From DATLLJ01 sp965229885 (GTDB lineage: Bacteria; Acidobacteriota; Vicinamibacteria; Vicinamibacterales; CAVVIG01): 64,000 bases of DNA. Under the pieces are notes generated by a model. That model was not told where the DNA came from and did not search any database. It saw only the letters and a program-made list of their open reading frames with translations. The stretch covers positions 1,798,001 through 1,862,000 of the forward strand of contig CBDDJX010000003.1 of NCBI GenBank assembly GCA_965229885.1, given 5' to 3'. Of the stretch, positions 55,035 through 64,000 are shown in pieces (position 1 is the stretch's first letter; the number at the start of each line of letters is the position of its first letter). The position numbers and the translations under genes were made by a program.

Positions 55035-55097
55035 CTACAGCGCTGGACGGCCTGCGCGTGGGAATCCGGGAATTGTAACACGCCCGGACGGGACGCT

Positions 55098-56006
55098 CTA
55101 TCTGGTGACGGCCTTGGTGAGGAGCCGTAACGGGTTGATCTGCTTGCCGTTGGCAAGGATCTCGTAGTGCAGGTGCGCGCCGGTTGAGCGGCCGGTCGAA
55201 CCCACATAGCCGATGACGTCACCGCGTTTGACAAGCTGTCCGGCGCGGACGTCGAACCGGCTCAGATGTCCGTAACGGGTCGACAGGCCGAAGTCGTGCG
55301 CGAGCACGATCAGGTTGCCATACTGGCCGGCCCGGGCCGCAGACTCGACCGCGCCGTCGGCCGCCGCGTAGACTTGGCTGCCCTTGCCGGTCGAGATGTC
55401 GATGCCCCGATGAAAATCCGGCTCGCCGGTGAACGGGTCGGGGCGTCCGCCGAAGGTGCCAGTCAACCAGCCGTGGGCCGGCCAGATGGACGGCGTCGCG
55501 GCGGCGAGCGCCTCGCGTTTCTCAACGCTGCGGCGCACGTAGCTGAGACGATTCTCCAGCCCCTGCAGCAGGTGACGAAGCACGCTAAACGTGTCTTCCG
55601 GTGACGAAAGCAGCGACAGCGACCAGGCTTCCTCGAAAATGCCGGGATTGCCCTCCGCGCGCGCCTTCACGACCGCGGGAAGCTTCTGAATCGCGCGCGC
55701 CTGTTCAGGGTTGAGCGTGGCGCGCTCGCCCAGATCGTTGATGACATCCTCGAGCGACTGAATCTGACCCGTCAATTCGCCGGTCGCCTCGCGGTAGTTT
55801 CCATTCTCGATCTGCAGCAGCGAATTGGCGGACTCGAGCCGGACGATTTCGGCCCGCGCACTCCATTTCGCGCCGAGGCCCAAGAGGATCGGCACCGACA
55901 GAATGCCGAGCACGACCGTGACCGCCGGACGCAGGCTGAGGCCGACACGGCTAACGACGCCGCTCGAGCGGTCTGCAATCAGGACGGTGTAACGTCTGGA
56001 GCGCAT
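55098..56006 (-). CDS. M23-family (LytM-type) metallopeptidase
   Basis: Membrane-anchored periplasmic peptidoglycan endopeptidase or regulator of one. After one N-terminal helix (AVTVVLGILSVPILLGLGAK) comes a coiled coil (IVRLESANSLLQIENGNYRE; LTGQIQSLEDVINDLG), then the LytM domain with DFHRGIDISTGKGSQVYAAA (zinc H and D), GNLIVLAHDFGLSTRYGHLS and HLHYEILANGKQINPL. The HxxxD and HxH ligands are all present, so it is probably catalytically active. 302 residues, normal for the family; next to secA on the same strand. Confidence 0.9.
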   Translation of the reverse strand: MRSRRYTVLIADRSSGVVSRVGLSLRPAVTVVLGILSVPILLGLGAKWSARAEIVRLESANSLLQIENGNYREATGELTGQIQSLEDVINDLGERATLNPEQARAIQKLPAVVKARAEGNPGIFEEAWSLSLLSSPEDTFSVLRHLLQGLENRLSYVRRSVEKREALAAATPSIWPAHGWLTGTFGGRPDPFTGEPDFHRGIDISTGKGSQVYAAADGAVESAARAGQYGNLIVLAHDFGLSTRYGHLSRFDVRAGQLVKRGDVIGYVGSTGRSTGAHLHYEILANGKQINPLRLLTKAVTR

Positions 56007-56212
56007 AGCCGTAGTTACTCTTTATCGGTCGATTCAGCGTCGTCAAATTAGTGGGGAGCCACGAGGGCAGCCGCAACGAAGCTCCGTTACTCTACTACAG
56101 GGGTATCGGTCGCCCAAGGCTGAAATCGGCGATGCGAAGATCGAGCGAAGCTCTGCGGCAATCGCCCTTATACTGCCCCGATGTGGGTGACATCCCTATC
56201 GCCGGGGCTGCC

Positions 56213-56878
56213 ATGGCACGGGGCACGCTGATGAACGACAGGGACCCGGGTATCGCAACTCACGGCGAAGACTACGCAGAGCGCCTCATCAGGCTCCAGA
56301 CGGCCCGGTGGAAACAGTGGCTGGATGTCCAGGCTCCGTACCGCTGGAACCTGCGGCGCCTCGATCCCGGGTCCACCCTCGACATCGGTTGCGGGATCGG
56401 CCGCAACCTTCTGCATCTGCCGGGCTCGAGCGTGGGCGTTGACGTCAACGAACGCTGCGTGCGCGCCGCCAGGGCGCGGGGCCTGACCGCGTTCACGCTC
56501 AACGAGTTCCAGCGTTCGGCGGAGTACAATCGCCCGGGCCGCTTCGACACGATTCTGCTGGCGCATGTCGCCGAACATATGGCCGAGGACCAGGTCGTCG
56601 CGCTCCTGCAGAAGTACGAGGCGCTGTTGCGGCTTGGGGGCAGGTTGATCTTGATCTCGCCGCAGGAAGCAGGATTCAGAAGCGATGCGACTCACGTCGA
56701 GCTGATGGACTTTGGGCGCCTGGTCCGGATCTCCGACCGGCTGGGATTCCAGTCAGAACGAGCCTTCTCGTTTCCATTTCCCCGCTGGGTTGGCAGGCTG
56801 TTCACCTACAACGAGTTCGTCGCCGTGAGCAGGAAACCGGCCGCGGCTCCCGCCGCCATTGCGACCACCAGCGCGTGA
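56213..56878 (+). CDS. Class I SAM-dependent methyltransferase (glycan-locus)
   Basis: A 221-residue methyltransferase (start ATG 56213, or ATG 56231 giving MNDRDPG). SAM motif STLDIGCGIGRNLLHLPGSS, then GVDVNERCVRAARARGL and DTILLAHVAEHMAEDQVVAL, and a C-terminal GGRLILISPQEAGFRSDATH. It overlaps the glycosyltransferase start by four bases (GTGA), so the pair is translated together. Probably modifies a sugar or lipid head group of the glycan made by this locus; the substrate is unknown. Confidence 0.8.
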   Translation: MARGTLMNDRDPGIATHGEDYAERLIRLQTARWKQWLDVQAPYRWNLRRLDPGSTLDIGCGIGRNLLHLPGSSVGVDVNERCVRAARARGLTAFTLNEFQRSAEYNRPGRFDTILLAHVAEHMAEDQVVALLQKYEALLRLGGRLILISPQEAGFRSDATHVELMDFGRLVRISDRLGFQSERAFSFPFPRWVGRLFTYNEFVAVSRKPAAAPAAIATTSA

Positions 56879-57900
56879 ACACGCCGCTCGTCAGCGCGAT
56901 CGTCGTCAACTGGAATGGCGGCGCGATGTTGCGGGACGCGCTTGCCTCCCTCCTCGCCCAGACCTGGCCGGCCCTCGAGGTGATCCTCGTGGACAACGGC
57001 TCCACCGACAGCTCCGTGGAGCAGGCCGAACGCTGCTTCGGCGACAAGCTCCTGGTCATCCGGAACGCGAAGAATGAAGGTTTCGCGCGCGGCAACAACG
57101 TCGGCTTCGCAGCCGCGAGAGGCGAGTGGGTCTTCCTGATGAACTCCGACGCGGTGTGCGATCCAGATGTCATAGAAGAGCTCATGCGGTTCGTCGCCGA
57201 CAAGCCGGACGTCGGACAGCTCGCCTGCCGCGTGGTCCAGGCCGATAAACCGCATATTTTCGACTCCGCGGGCCTGCTCCTGTATCCGGATGGCGTGTCG
57301 CGTTCACGAGGTTGGCAGGAAAAAGACCAGGGCCAGTACGATCGACCCGAGGAGGTGCTTGCGCCGCACGGCTGCGCCTGCGCGCTGCGGAAACTGATGC
57401 TCGATCGAATCGGCGGGTTCGACGAGGACTCCTTTTGCTATTTCGAGGACCTGGACTTGGGAGTGCGGGGGCAGTTGGCGGGATGGAAATGCTGGTACGT
57501 TCCCGGCACACGGGTCCACCACCGGAAGTCGGCAACGGCCGGTAACTATTCCGTCTTTAAGGCCTATCATGTCGAGCGCAACCGTCTGTATTGCCTCTGG
57601 AAGTGGATGCCGCGCTTTCTCGTCTTTGTCTCGCCCCTGTTTACGCTGAACCGCTACGCCATGCAGGGGTACGCCGCCCACACCCACCAGGGGCTGTCTG
57701 CGGAATTCGTGAAGGAATACTCGCTGTTGCGACTCTGCGTGCTGCTCGTCCAGGCCCGGCTGGCTGCGCTGTACCGCTTGCCGCGCATGCTGGCCAGACG
57801 CCGGCAGATACGGAACATGCGCACGATCAGCGTCCGCGAGTGGTATGGATTGATCTCGCGCTTCAAACTCGACGCGATTGAGCTCGCGCTGAAGTTCTGA
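56875..57900 (+). CDS. Glycosyltransferase, GT2 family (rhamnosyltransferase-like)
   Basis: A cytosolic-face GT2 of 341 residues, starting at GTG 56875 coupled to the methyltransferase. VSAIVVNWNGGAMLRDALAS, VDNGSTDSSVEQAERCFG, FARGNNVGFAAARGEWVFLM with NSDAVCDPDVIEELMR (DxD-like), then GGFDEDSFCYFEDLDLGVRG are typical of rhamnosyl/O-antigen GT2 enzymes. The C-terminus has a basic amphipathic region but no clear membrane helix. It is convergent with the PA14 membrane protein, three bases apart. Likely adds a sugar to a lipid-linked glycan. Confidence 0.88.
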   Translation: MNTPLVSAIVVNWNGGAMLRDALASLLAQTWPALEVILVDNGSTDSSVEQAERCFGDKLLVIRNAKNEGFARGNNVGFAAARGEWVFLMNSDAVCDPDVIEELMRFVADKPDVGQLACRVVQADKPHIFDSAGLLLYPDGVSRSRGWQEKDQGQYDRPEEVLAPHGCACALRKLMLDRIGGFDEDSFCYFEDLDLGVRGQLAGWKCWYVPGTRVHHRKSATAGNYSVFKAYHVERNRLYCLWKWMPRFLVFVSPLFTLNRYAMQGYAAHTHQGLSAEFVKEYSLLRLCVLLVQARLAALYRLPRMLARRRQIRNMRTISVREWYGLISRFKLDAIELALKF

Positions 57901-57904
57901 ATGG

Positions 57905-60322
57905 TCAGCGAACGGCGTCAGCGCCTGGCCTGAGCAGGGAGTACACGCGCCCCGCGCCCTCCACGTGTTCGAGGCGCAGCCGGGACGAAAACTCCGAGAG
58001 GCGTTCCTCGACCCGGCTCCATTCGCCCGGCGGGTACAAGTCCGTGTGCACCACGATGTGCGTCACGCCGACATCAGAGAGGCTGGTGATGCTCGTCTCA
58101 TCGGGAAACGACTGCATCTCCGCATACAGTCGCAGGTGGAACAGGGTTTGCCATCCGCTGTAGCCGTGAACGGTTTTTTGCCAATGGGCGGTGGAGTGGA
58201 GCATGTACGCGGTCTCCTGTCGTTCGAAGGCCCCGAGGTTGTCGAGAACTTGCACTGGCACTTCGGCCACGACGAACGGCTTCGGCTGGCTGTCGAGCCA
58301 GCGATCGATGGCCGGTATCTCCACGTTGCCCTGCTGAACGCCCAACGGGATCGCGGCGGACTCCGCGACCAGCAGGACGGCGACCAGGGTGGCCAGGGCG
58401 GCGCGTCGCCGGCGCGCCAGTCGGCCGCTGATGCGGTCGAAACCAATCCCGGCCAGTATCGCGATTCCCAGGAGGCCCGGCACCATGAAGCGGGACGAGA
58501 CGCGAATCAAGTTGAAACCTGGCAGCCAGTAGACGAACTGCCAGAGGCCGTAGGGAGGCCCCAGGGCGAGCCCCACACAGACGGCCGTCAGCAGAAAGTA
58601 AACAGCCGTCGGATTGCGGCGGTACGTCGCAAGCGACTGGACCCAGGTCTCGCGCCGGTGGATCGGCCAAGCCAGCACACACCAGATGGCCGCGAGCACG
58701 ATCAGCATCGCTGACGCGCCGCGAACCGCCTCGACGATGCGGGCGACGATCACCGTCGCGGTGTTGAACGGTCGCTGCGAAAGGGCCCAGCGCGGCACGA
58801 CTTTGTACGCTTTATCGCTGTCGCCGTCGAACACCCACTCCCATTTCAGGGCGGGGTGTCCCTCGACATGCACGTATTCCAGCAGGACGCGGTGCGGCCC
58901 CCGGTCCAGCCGAATGCTGCCCGCTTGTCCATTGGCATGACCTCCCGTGTTGTCGACGACGATCTCCTTGCCGATGTACAACCGCGAGCGGTCTTCGGAC
59001 GTGGTCGCGAAGAAATACAGTCCCGGCCGGACGATGGTGAGATAACCGTCCCACGCGGCGCTGAATATCTGCGGCGGCTCGTTGTTCCAGCGTTCCACCA
59101 GTTGCGCCGTTGATGGCTGTGGGTCAACGACCGACATCACCGCCTGGCCCTCCCATTTCGCGTTGGGATAGTAACGTCCGGCCAGTCCGGTGCCCGCGGG
59201 CACCGCTTGCCGCGCCGCGCTCAGGAGCGCCCACGCCACCGCCGCGGTCAGCAGCCACAGCAGCGGACGCAGGTAGACCGCCTTGAGCGCGGCGAGCGGC
59301 CTCGACAACTCCCACTGGGACGGCTGCGGCAGCGTCATTCTACGCGCCAGCGCCGCGCCACCCAGCACGATGGCTGGGATCGCGAGCACAATCGGCAGAT
59401 ATCCGGGGAACAGGAACGCCAGGGCCGTGGCGTTGACGTCCGTCTTCGTGACGAGCGAGAGCAGGAACTGGTGCACGTGCGACGGCGAGGCGATGAACGA
59501 GCTGTAGTTGGTTCCCCAGGTGCCGAGACCACGTCTCAGCCCAATCTCCTGTTGCACGGCAAGGTAGGGCAGGAACACCAGGATGGTCGGCAGGAGCAGC
59601 AGGGCCCCCGCCACGCCCAGGTCCTGGACGCGCTTCGCCACGAGCAGCGGTTCGCCGAGGAGCAGACGGTACAGGAGGAACAGCAGCAGCGACACGCCCA
59701 TGAAGACCGCACCGTGGCCGCTCGAGAGCGCCTGCAGGGATACGAAGCCTGCGGCCAGACGCAGGTCGCGTTTCCGCCCGCCGTCGAGGTAGGCATGCAA
59801 CGCGGCGAGGCCGAACGGGATCCACTGCACGTTGGAGAGATTGATCTGTTCGATGCGGAAGAACCGCGGCGGGGCGCACTCGAAGATGATCCCGCAGACG
59901 ACCGCCGCGGCCACGCTGAGGCCGACGCGCCGAGCGAGGACGTAGGCGCCGACGCCGCAGAGCACGCACGACAGCAGGGCCGCGAAGTTCGCCGCGAGCA
60001 GCAGGTCACCGGTCAGCCAGATGACTGGGGCCGCGAAGAACGCGATGCCGATGATGTTCTCGCCGTAGGCGAGCGTCAGGCGCTCCGGGTAATAGATGTT
60101 GGCATCGAAGATCGCCCACGGCTTATGGAGCAACGCGTGCGTGTCCCACCCCAGGAGGTACCATCCGATCTCGCCGTCCGGGCCACTCGCAAACCGGAGG
60201 GTGGAGGGGTGCAGCGAGAGGGGATACGCCAGCAACATCGTGAGCGCGGTGAAGAGGAGCACGGCGAGCCACGTCTCGCGGCCGGGCCAGCTCATCCGTG
60301 GTTGCCCGTCGCTAGAAATCAA
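57905..60322 (-). CDS. Polytopic membrane protein with embedded PA14-like module, intact copy 1
   Basis: An 805-residue protein with about ten to twelve membrane segments interrupted by an extracytoplasmic module. The N-half (AVLLFTALTMLLAYPLSLHP; NYYPERLTLAYGENIIG-like ANIYYPERLTLAYGENIIG) resembles GT-C/YfhO-type proteins. About residues 380-530 form a PA14-like beta domain: GLAGRYYPNAKWEGQAVMSV, YFFATTSEDRSRLYIGKEIV and HRVLLEYVHVEGHPALKWEW. The C-half has YGLWQFVYWLPGFNLIRVSS, then RFMVPGLLGIAILAGIGFD, another GT-C-like hallmark. TTG 60322 overlaps the small upstream ORF (TTGA). Possibly a sugar or lipid transferase that senses or binds glycan; unproven. Confidence 0.75.
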   Translation of the reverse strand: MISSDGQPRMSWPGRETWLAVLLFTALTMLLAYPLSLHPSTLRFASGPDGEIGWYLLGWDTHALLHKPWAIFDANIYYPERLTLAYGENIIGIAFFAAPVIWLTGDLLLAANFAALLSCVLCGVGAYVLARRVGLSVAAAVVCGIIFECAPPRFFRIEQINLSNVQWIPFGLAALHAYLDGGRKRDLRLAAGFVSLQALSSGHGAVFMGVSLLLFLLYRLLLGEPLLVAKRVQDLGVAGALLLLPTILVFLPYLAVQQEIGLRRGLGTWGTNYSSFIASPSHVHQFLLSLVTKTDVNATALAFLFPGYLPIVLAIPAIVLGGAALARRMTLPQPSQWELSRPLAALKAVYLRPLLWLLTAAVAWALLSAARQAVPAGTGLAGRYYPNAKWEGQAVMSVVDPQPSTAQLVERWNNEPPQIFSAAWDGYLTIVRPGLYFFATTSEDRSRLYIGKEIVVDNTGGHANGQAGSIRLDRGPHRVLLEYVHVEGHPALKWEWVFDGDSDKAYKVVPRWALSQRPFNTATVIVARIVEAVRGASAMLIVLAAIWCVLAWPIHRRETWVQSLATYRRNPTAVYFLLTAVCVGLALGPPYGLWQFVYWLPGFNLIRVSSRFMVPGLLGIAILAGIGFDRISGRLARRRRAALATLVAVLLVAESAAIPLGVQQGNVEIPAIDRWLDSQPKPFVVAEVPVQVLDNLGAFERQETAYMLHSTAHWQKTVHGYSGWQTLFHLRLYAEMQSFPDETSITSLSDVGVTHIVVHTDLYPPGEWSRVEERLSEFSSRLRLEHVEGAGRVYSLLRPGADAVR

Positions 60323-60507
60323 CGGGTGCCCTCATGCACCTCGAGGCCAGAGAGGAGAAAGAACATACTGACAAATAGAGCGACGCTGGCCGTCGCCACG
60401 TATAAGCCGCGAAAGCACAGCGCCGACGCGGTCGCTGCGACGAGAGCTCCACGATGCAACGTCAACCTCTGGCGAATCGAAAGGATCGCAGTCGTACCGG
60501 ACGTCAC
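60319..60507 (-). CDS. Small membrane protein upstream of PA14 copy 1
   Basis: From GTG 60507 the 62 residues include VTSGTTAILSIRQRLTLHRG and one membrane helix (LYVATASVALFVSMFFLLSG), ending LEVHEGTR. The TGA overlaps the TTG start of the PA14 protein, suggesting coupled translation. A longer frame from 60588 adds 27 residues. No family is recognised; it may be a leader of the PA14 operon or a remnant. Confidence 0.4.
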   Translation of the reverse strand: MTSGTTAILSIRQRLTLHRGALVAATASALCFRGLYVATASVALFVSMFFLLSGLEVHEGTR

Positions 60508-60573
60508 GGGGCGGATTGTAGCATCGCGGATCCTGTGTATCATCTTCCCGTGGTCGAAACCGAGTAGGGCTTT

Positions 60574-62831
60574 ATGACAGCGCGACAAACCTCGTGGGCG
60601 GCCGCCGCGCTATATGTTGCACTGACGTTCCTGCTCGCTTACCCGCTGTCGGTGACAGCCAATCGGACGCTGCCTGCGGACGATCCGGATAGCCACCTGT
60701 TCATGTGGACCCTGCATGGGACGTCCACGCATTCGTGCACCAGCCGCTGTCGATCTTCGACGCGAACATCTTCTATCCCAATCGCAACTCGCTGGCATAC
60801 TCCGAAAACCTGATCGGCAGCGCGTTCTTCGCCGCGCCGGTGCTGTGGCTCGCCGGAAATCCAGTACTCGCCGTCAACGTCGTCTCGCTGCTGTCATGCG
60901 TGCTGTGCGGCCTCGGCGCGTACGTGCTCAGCCGCCGCGTCGGGTTGAGCGCGGCCGCCGCCATGCTGACAGGTCTCGTCTTCGCGTTTTCACTGCCGCG
61001 CTTTCTTCGCTTCAGTCAGCTTCATCTCACGGCGGTCCAGTGGATTCCGTTCGCACTGGCTTCGTTTCATGCATACCTGGACGATGGACGAAAACGCGAT
61101 CTGCGAATGGCCATCGCGTTTTTCACGCTTCAGGTGCTGACGAGTGGTCACGGTGGCGTGTTTGCGAGCGTCGCCATCCTCGTCGTGCTGGCGTATCGAA
61201 TCGCGCTCGGCGAGCCGATTTTGCTCGCGCGGCGCGTGCGCGACGTCGGTGTGGTCGGGGCGCTGCTGCTGGCACCGGTCGCCCTGTTCGCGATTCCGTA
61301 TCGGATTAACCAGGTCGAGATAGGGCTTCGGCGTGTGCTCGACACGTCGAGCACTCCGATCCAGAATGTTTTCGCGTCGCCCACACGCGGGGACATGTTT
61401 CTGTAATCACTTTTCACGAGCAAAGACATCAACGCCGGGGCGACCGCATGGCTGTTCCCGGGGTTCCTGCCTGTTCTTCTGGCCCTGGTCGCCATCGTCG
61501 TGAGCTCCGCGACGTTAATCAAGCTACCGGCACCTGCCTGGCCGCACTCGCGTGGCTGGTTCGAAGCGATGTCTCAATGCAGGCGACCCCTTCTTGTCCT
61601 CCTGATCGCCGGGCTCATATGGGCCCTGCTTGGCATGGCGCCTCCGCTCTTGCGCGCCGGCGACGGGTTGACAGCACAGCACCATGGCAACGAGAAAGTC
61701 GCGTGGACAGGTTACCTAAGTATTGGGCAGCCAGGCCGCTACGGCTTCGGCATCACGTCAGATGAAGAATCGCGATTGTCCATCGACAATCAGCTGGTCA
61801 TCAACCACGGAGCCGATCACTCGGCCGCTCCGAAAACCGGAAGCGTGCTGCTGGGCAGAGGATCTCACCGCATCCTGCTGGAGCAGGTCCCCTTCAGCGA
61901 AAGACCTGGCATCGATCTGTCCTGGACGCTCGAGGGCGACGGAGGAAGGTACCGAACCGTGCCCTCCTGGGCGCTTTCGCGACGACCCGTGGGCTACGCG
62001 ACGATGATGATCGCCCGCACCCTCGAGTGGGTTCGTGGGGCGTCGGTGATCCTTGCGGGGCTCGCGATCGTCTGGTGGCTGCGCGCGTGGCTGGCCAGCC
62101 GCTGGGACGCATGGGTAGCGTGGGCCGCTCCTTACCGCCGAAAGCCAACCGCGTTGTACCTGCTCCTGACAATCGTCTGCATAGCGCTGGCGATCGGACC
62201 GCCGTACGGCTTATGGCAGTTCGTCTACTGGCTGCCAGGCTTCAACTTCATTCGCGTGGCGTCGCGCTTCATGGTAGTGGGCCTGTTGGGAGTCGCCGTG
62301 CTGGCCGGTGTGGGATTCGATTGGCTGACCGCGCGACTCGCGCCCGCGCCTCGACGTCTGGCTGCCGTCGTGGTCGGAGGTCTTTTGCTCGCGGAATTTT
62401 CCGCAATCCCGTTCGAGGGCATTCCATGCCGCCTCGATATCCCCGCGGCCGACCTATGGGTCGCGCGACAGCAGAAGCCTTTCTCGATCGCGGAGGTACC
62501 AGTCACGCGGTCCGAGCGAGACCATTCGAACTACATGCTGCATTCCATGGCGCACTGGCAGAAGACGGTGCACGGCTACAGCGGGATCCGGCCCGCCCTT
62601 CATGAGGAGTTGTACGACGAGCTCAGGACCTTCCCCAGCGAAGACAGCGTTCGGCATCTTGCACAACTCGGCGTGACCTATGTCGTCGTACACAGTAGCT
62701 GGGTCCCCCAGGAAGAATGGCGTCTGGTCGGAGAACGTCTGCCTGCGTTCGGTTCGTGATTGAAGCTGGAATACACGGACCCGGATTCACGCGTCTATTC
62801 GATTCATCGCCCATCAAAAGAGGAGTCCTGA
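60574..62831 (+). pseudogene. PA14-module membrane protein, copy 2, with a frameshift and two stops
   Basis: A divergent paralogue of copy 1. ATG 60574 gives AALYVALTFLLAYPLSVTAN; a one-base loss near 60717 then shifts to VHQPLSIFDANIFYPNRNSL and LSCVLCGLGAYVLSRRVGLS. TAA 61404-61406 falls where copy 1 has leucine, and the same frame resumes with SLFTSKDINAGATAWLFPGF. The PA14 part (RYGFGITSDEESRLSIDNQL) is shorter, and a TGA at 62757-62759 (CGA in the relative) precedes LKLEYTDPDSRVYSIHRP. The final TGA overlaps the next ATG. Clearly inactivated, but recently. Confidence 0.85.
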
Positions 62832-63082
62832 TGTCGCTTCAGACACGCGTAGTCGCGATTCTCACGAAACCAGCCGACGAATGGTGCACGATTGCGGCCG
62901 GGCCCGCAACGGTCGAAGTGCTGATCCGCGACTATGCGGCGCCGCTCGCCGCTAATCCGGCTTTGTCAGTCGCTCATACCGAGGAGAGCAGCCGCCGAAC
63001 AATCGCGCCGAGAGCCGCACGAGTGAGGCTTGCGGCCAATATTGTTGTGGCTCTACGCGAGAGATCACGAGGCGGATTGTAG
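62831..63082 (+). pseudogene. Yip1-domain membrane protein, N-terminal fragment
   Basis: ATG 62831 with AGGAG upstream opens MSLQTRVVAILTKPADEWCT, then IAAGPATVEVLIRDYAAPLA, which matches the start of bacterial Yip1-domain proteins (MSLVxRxKNILLxPxxEWPV). After about 40 residues the homology stops, and a non-matching basic tail (RAARVRLAANIVVALRERSR) runs to TAG. The membrane helices are missing. Function unknown in intact relatives. Confidence 0.6.
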
Positions 63083-63097
63083 CCCTAGAGTTAAGGT

Positions 63098-63334
63098 ATG
63101 GACGCCCGCCGAAAGCGCCTCCCGGTTTCTATACTGGTCGCCGCTCTCGTCTGCGTGTTGTCGTGGGTGGCACGTCCAGCACTGCGGGTGGGTGATGGGT
63201 TAGCCGCCCGGTACTACGACAATCCCACATGGACAGGGACGCCCGTCTATTCCGGCGCGGACCCGACGCCGTCGACCGCTCAGATCAGGCGGCGCTGGGG
63301 TGGCACGGAGCCCACGGCCTTCAGCGTCGTCTAG
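63098..63334 (+). pseudogene. PA14-module membrane protein, copy 3, cut by an IS630 element
   Basis: ATG 63098 begins MDARRKRLPVSILVAALVCV, a membrane anchor directly followed by the PA14 start GDGLAARYYDNPTWTGTPVY and STAQIRRRWGGTEPTAFSVV. This lines up with copy 1 from residue about 365, so this copy lacks the GT-C-like N-half. It ends at a TAG supplied by the IS630 end, within the PA14 domain, one residue before the conserved tryptophan. The rest lies beyond the insertion. Confidence 0.75.
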
Positions 63335-64000
63335 TACTTAGCTGCGCAAATCGGCGTAACAATGCTTGAGCCCGACGGAATGCACCACGCGCTTGCGCCA
63401 CTCGAAGGGCGTGGCGTGCGCATTGTAGGTCTTGACGAAGCGGTCGATGGCCTCGCGTAACTGCGGCACCGAGGTGAAGCTTGCGCCCTGCAAGGCCCGC
63501 CGACTGAGGATACTGAACCAGTACTCGATTTGATTGAGCCAGCTGGCCCGCGTGGGGGTGTAGTGGAGATGCACGCGGGGATGGCGCGCGAGCCAGCGGT
63601 CGTGTTTCGGTTTGTGCGTGTTGAGGTTGTCCAACACGATATGCAACTCCTGGTCAGGGTACCCGGCGACCACGTCGTTCATGAAGTCCAGGAACTCGCG
63701 CCGGCGCCGCCGGGCGTAGTGCCCCGCCGTGAGCTGCCCCGTCGCGATATTCAGTGCCGCGAACAACGTACTGGTGCCGTGGCGCTTGTACTCATGACTG
63801 AAGCCGCGCAGCGCCGTGCCGTTCGGCAGCCGCAGGTAGCCTTGGGCGCGTTCCAGGGCTTGAATGTGCGGTTTCTCGTCGACCGAGATCACGACCGCGT
63901 TGGCGGGCGGCGCGAGATACAAGCCGACGATGTCGGCGGCCTTGGGCGCAAATTCCGGGTCGGTGCTGATGCACCAGGATCGGCGACGACGCAAGTGAAT
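63333..64000 (-). mobile_element. IS630-family element, partial
   Basis: The left boundary is at the TA of GTCTAGTACTTAGCTGCGCA, consistent with the TA target preference of IS630 elements. Only the 3' part of the element is inside the window, and its right end is not seen. Confidence 0.8.
63338..64000 (-). CDS. IS630-family transposase, C-terminal part (runs off the window)
   Basis: The visible 220 or so residues carry the DDE catalytic triad: VVISVDEKPHIQALERAQG (D), HIVLDNLNTHKPKHDRWLAR (D) and SWLNQIEYWFSILSRRALQG (E). The C-terminal TYNAHATPFEWRKRVVHSV is typical of IS630. The N-terminal helix-turn-helix lies outside the window. No frameshift in the visible part, so the element may be active. 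It has inactivated PA14 copy 3. Confidence 0.88.
   Translation of the reverse strand: MHLRRRRSWCISTDPEFAPKAADIVGLYLAPPANAVVISVDEKPHIQALERAQGYLRLPNGTALRGFSHEYKRHGTSTLFAALNIATGQLTAGHYARRRRREFLDFMNDVVAGYPDQELHIVLDNLNTHKPKHDRWLARHPRVHLHYTPTRASWLNQIEYWFSILSRRALQGASFTSVPQLREAIDRFVKTYNAHATPFEWRKRVVHSVGLKHCYADLRS

Noticed and set aside
59207..60577. 456-codon plus-strand frame opposite the PA14 protein
   Set aside because: Glutamine/arginine-rich shadow; the minus strand carries a coherent membrane protein.

Overview
The window is a GC-rich stretch of bacterial chromosome. My best guess is an Acidobacteriota of the Vicinamibacteria type. This is an inference from the gene style (M28 peptidase with a PDZ tail beside a PD40 propeller protein, DUF6152 and DUF6644-like genes, Cld-family protein, abundant short palindromic repeats), not from a marker gene. 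Most of the DNA is housekeeping: rmuC, two ABC-F ATPases (ybiT-like and uup), a two-component pair, rlmA, aat, DAHP synthase, deaD, xthA with a 7Fe-type ferredoxin, the glycine-cleavage operon gcvT-gcvH-gcvP, nnrD, tsaE, guaB and secA. No tRNA, rRNA, CRISPR array or prophage was seen.

Layout. 0-6 kb: a tripartite RND efflux operon (adaptor, pump, TolC-like channel) whose adaptor and pump are each cut by one in-frame TAG, followed by a prolyl-tRNA editing gene. 6-25 kb: core genes interleaved with decayed genes (DUF2182, a small membrane protein, a YgjP-like fragment, Smr, an SLC13/hydrolase chimera, an SPFH-like gene, a zinc-ribbon gene). 25-38 kb: methyltransferase, broken TPR gene, uup, MBL remnant, xthA-fdxA, an intact IS1595-type element, a Cld-family gene, an amidase remnant, lytic transglycosylase, and an M28 peptidase coupled to a propeller protein. 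38-42.5 kb: an AT-rich spacer, a SLOG-like protein, a di-haem cytochrome c, truncated DUF6152 and neighbour, two DUF6644-like membrane proteins, and a KirBac channel whose pore has been deleted. 42.5-56 kb: gcv operon, aminotransferase, nnrD-tsaE, guaB, secA, M23 peptidase. 56-64 kb: an envelope/glycan locus with a methyltransferase, a GT2, and three related genes for membrane proteins carrying an extracytoplasmic PA14-like module. One of these is intact, one carries a frameshift and two stops, and one is cut by an IS630 element.

Two features stand out. First, pseudogenes are dense: about seventeen genes carry nonsense changes, frameshifts or clean internal deletions while essential genes alongside are pristine, so consensus errors alone are an unlikely explanation. 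Second, several families of short palindromic repeats are scattered between genes. In at least two places (Uup linker, a GT2 loop) they appear to sit in frame inside proteins. The best candidates for undescribed biology are the PA14-embedded membrane protein family, the repeat-in-protein insertions, and the 8-bp tandem repeat that offers GTG start codons in three frames at the TolC-like gene.
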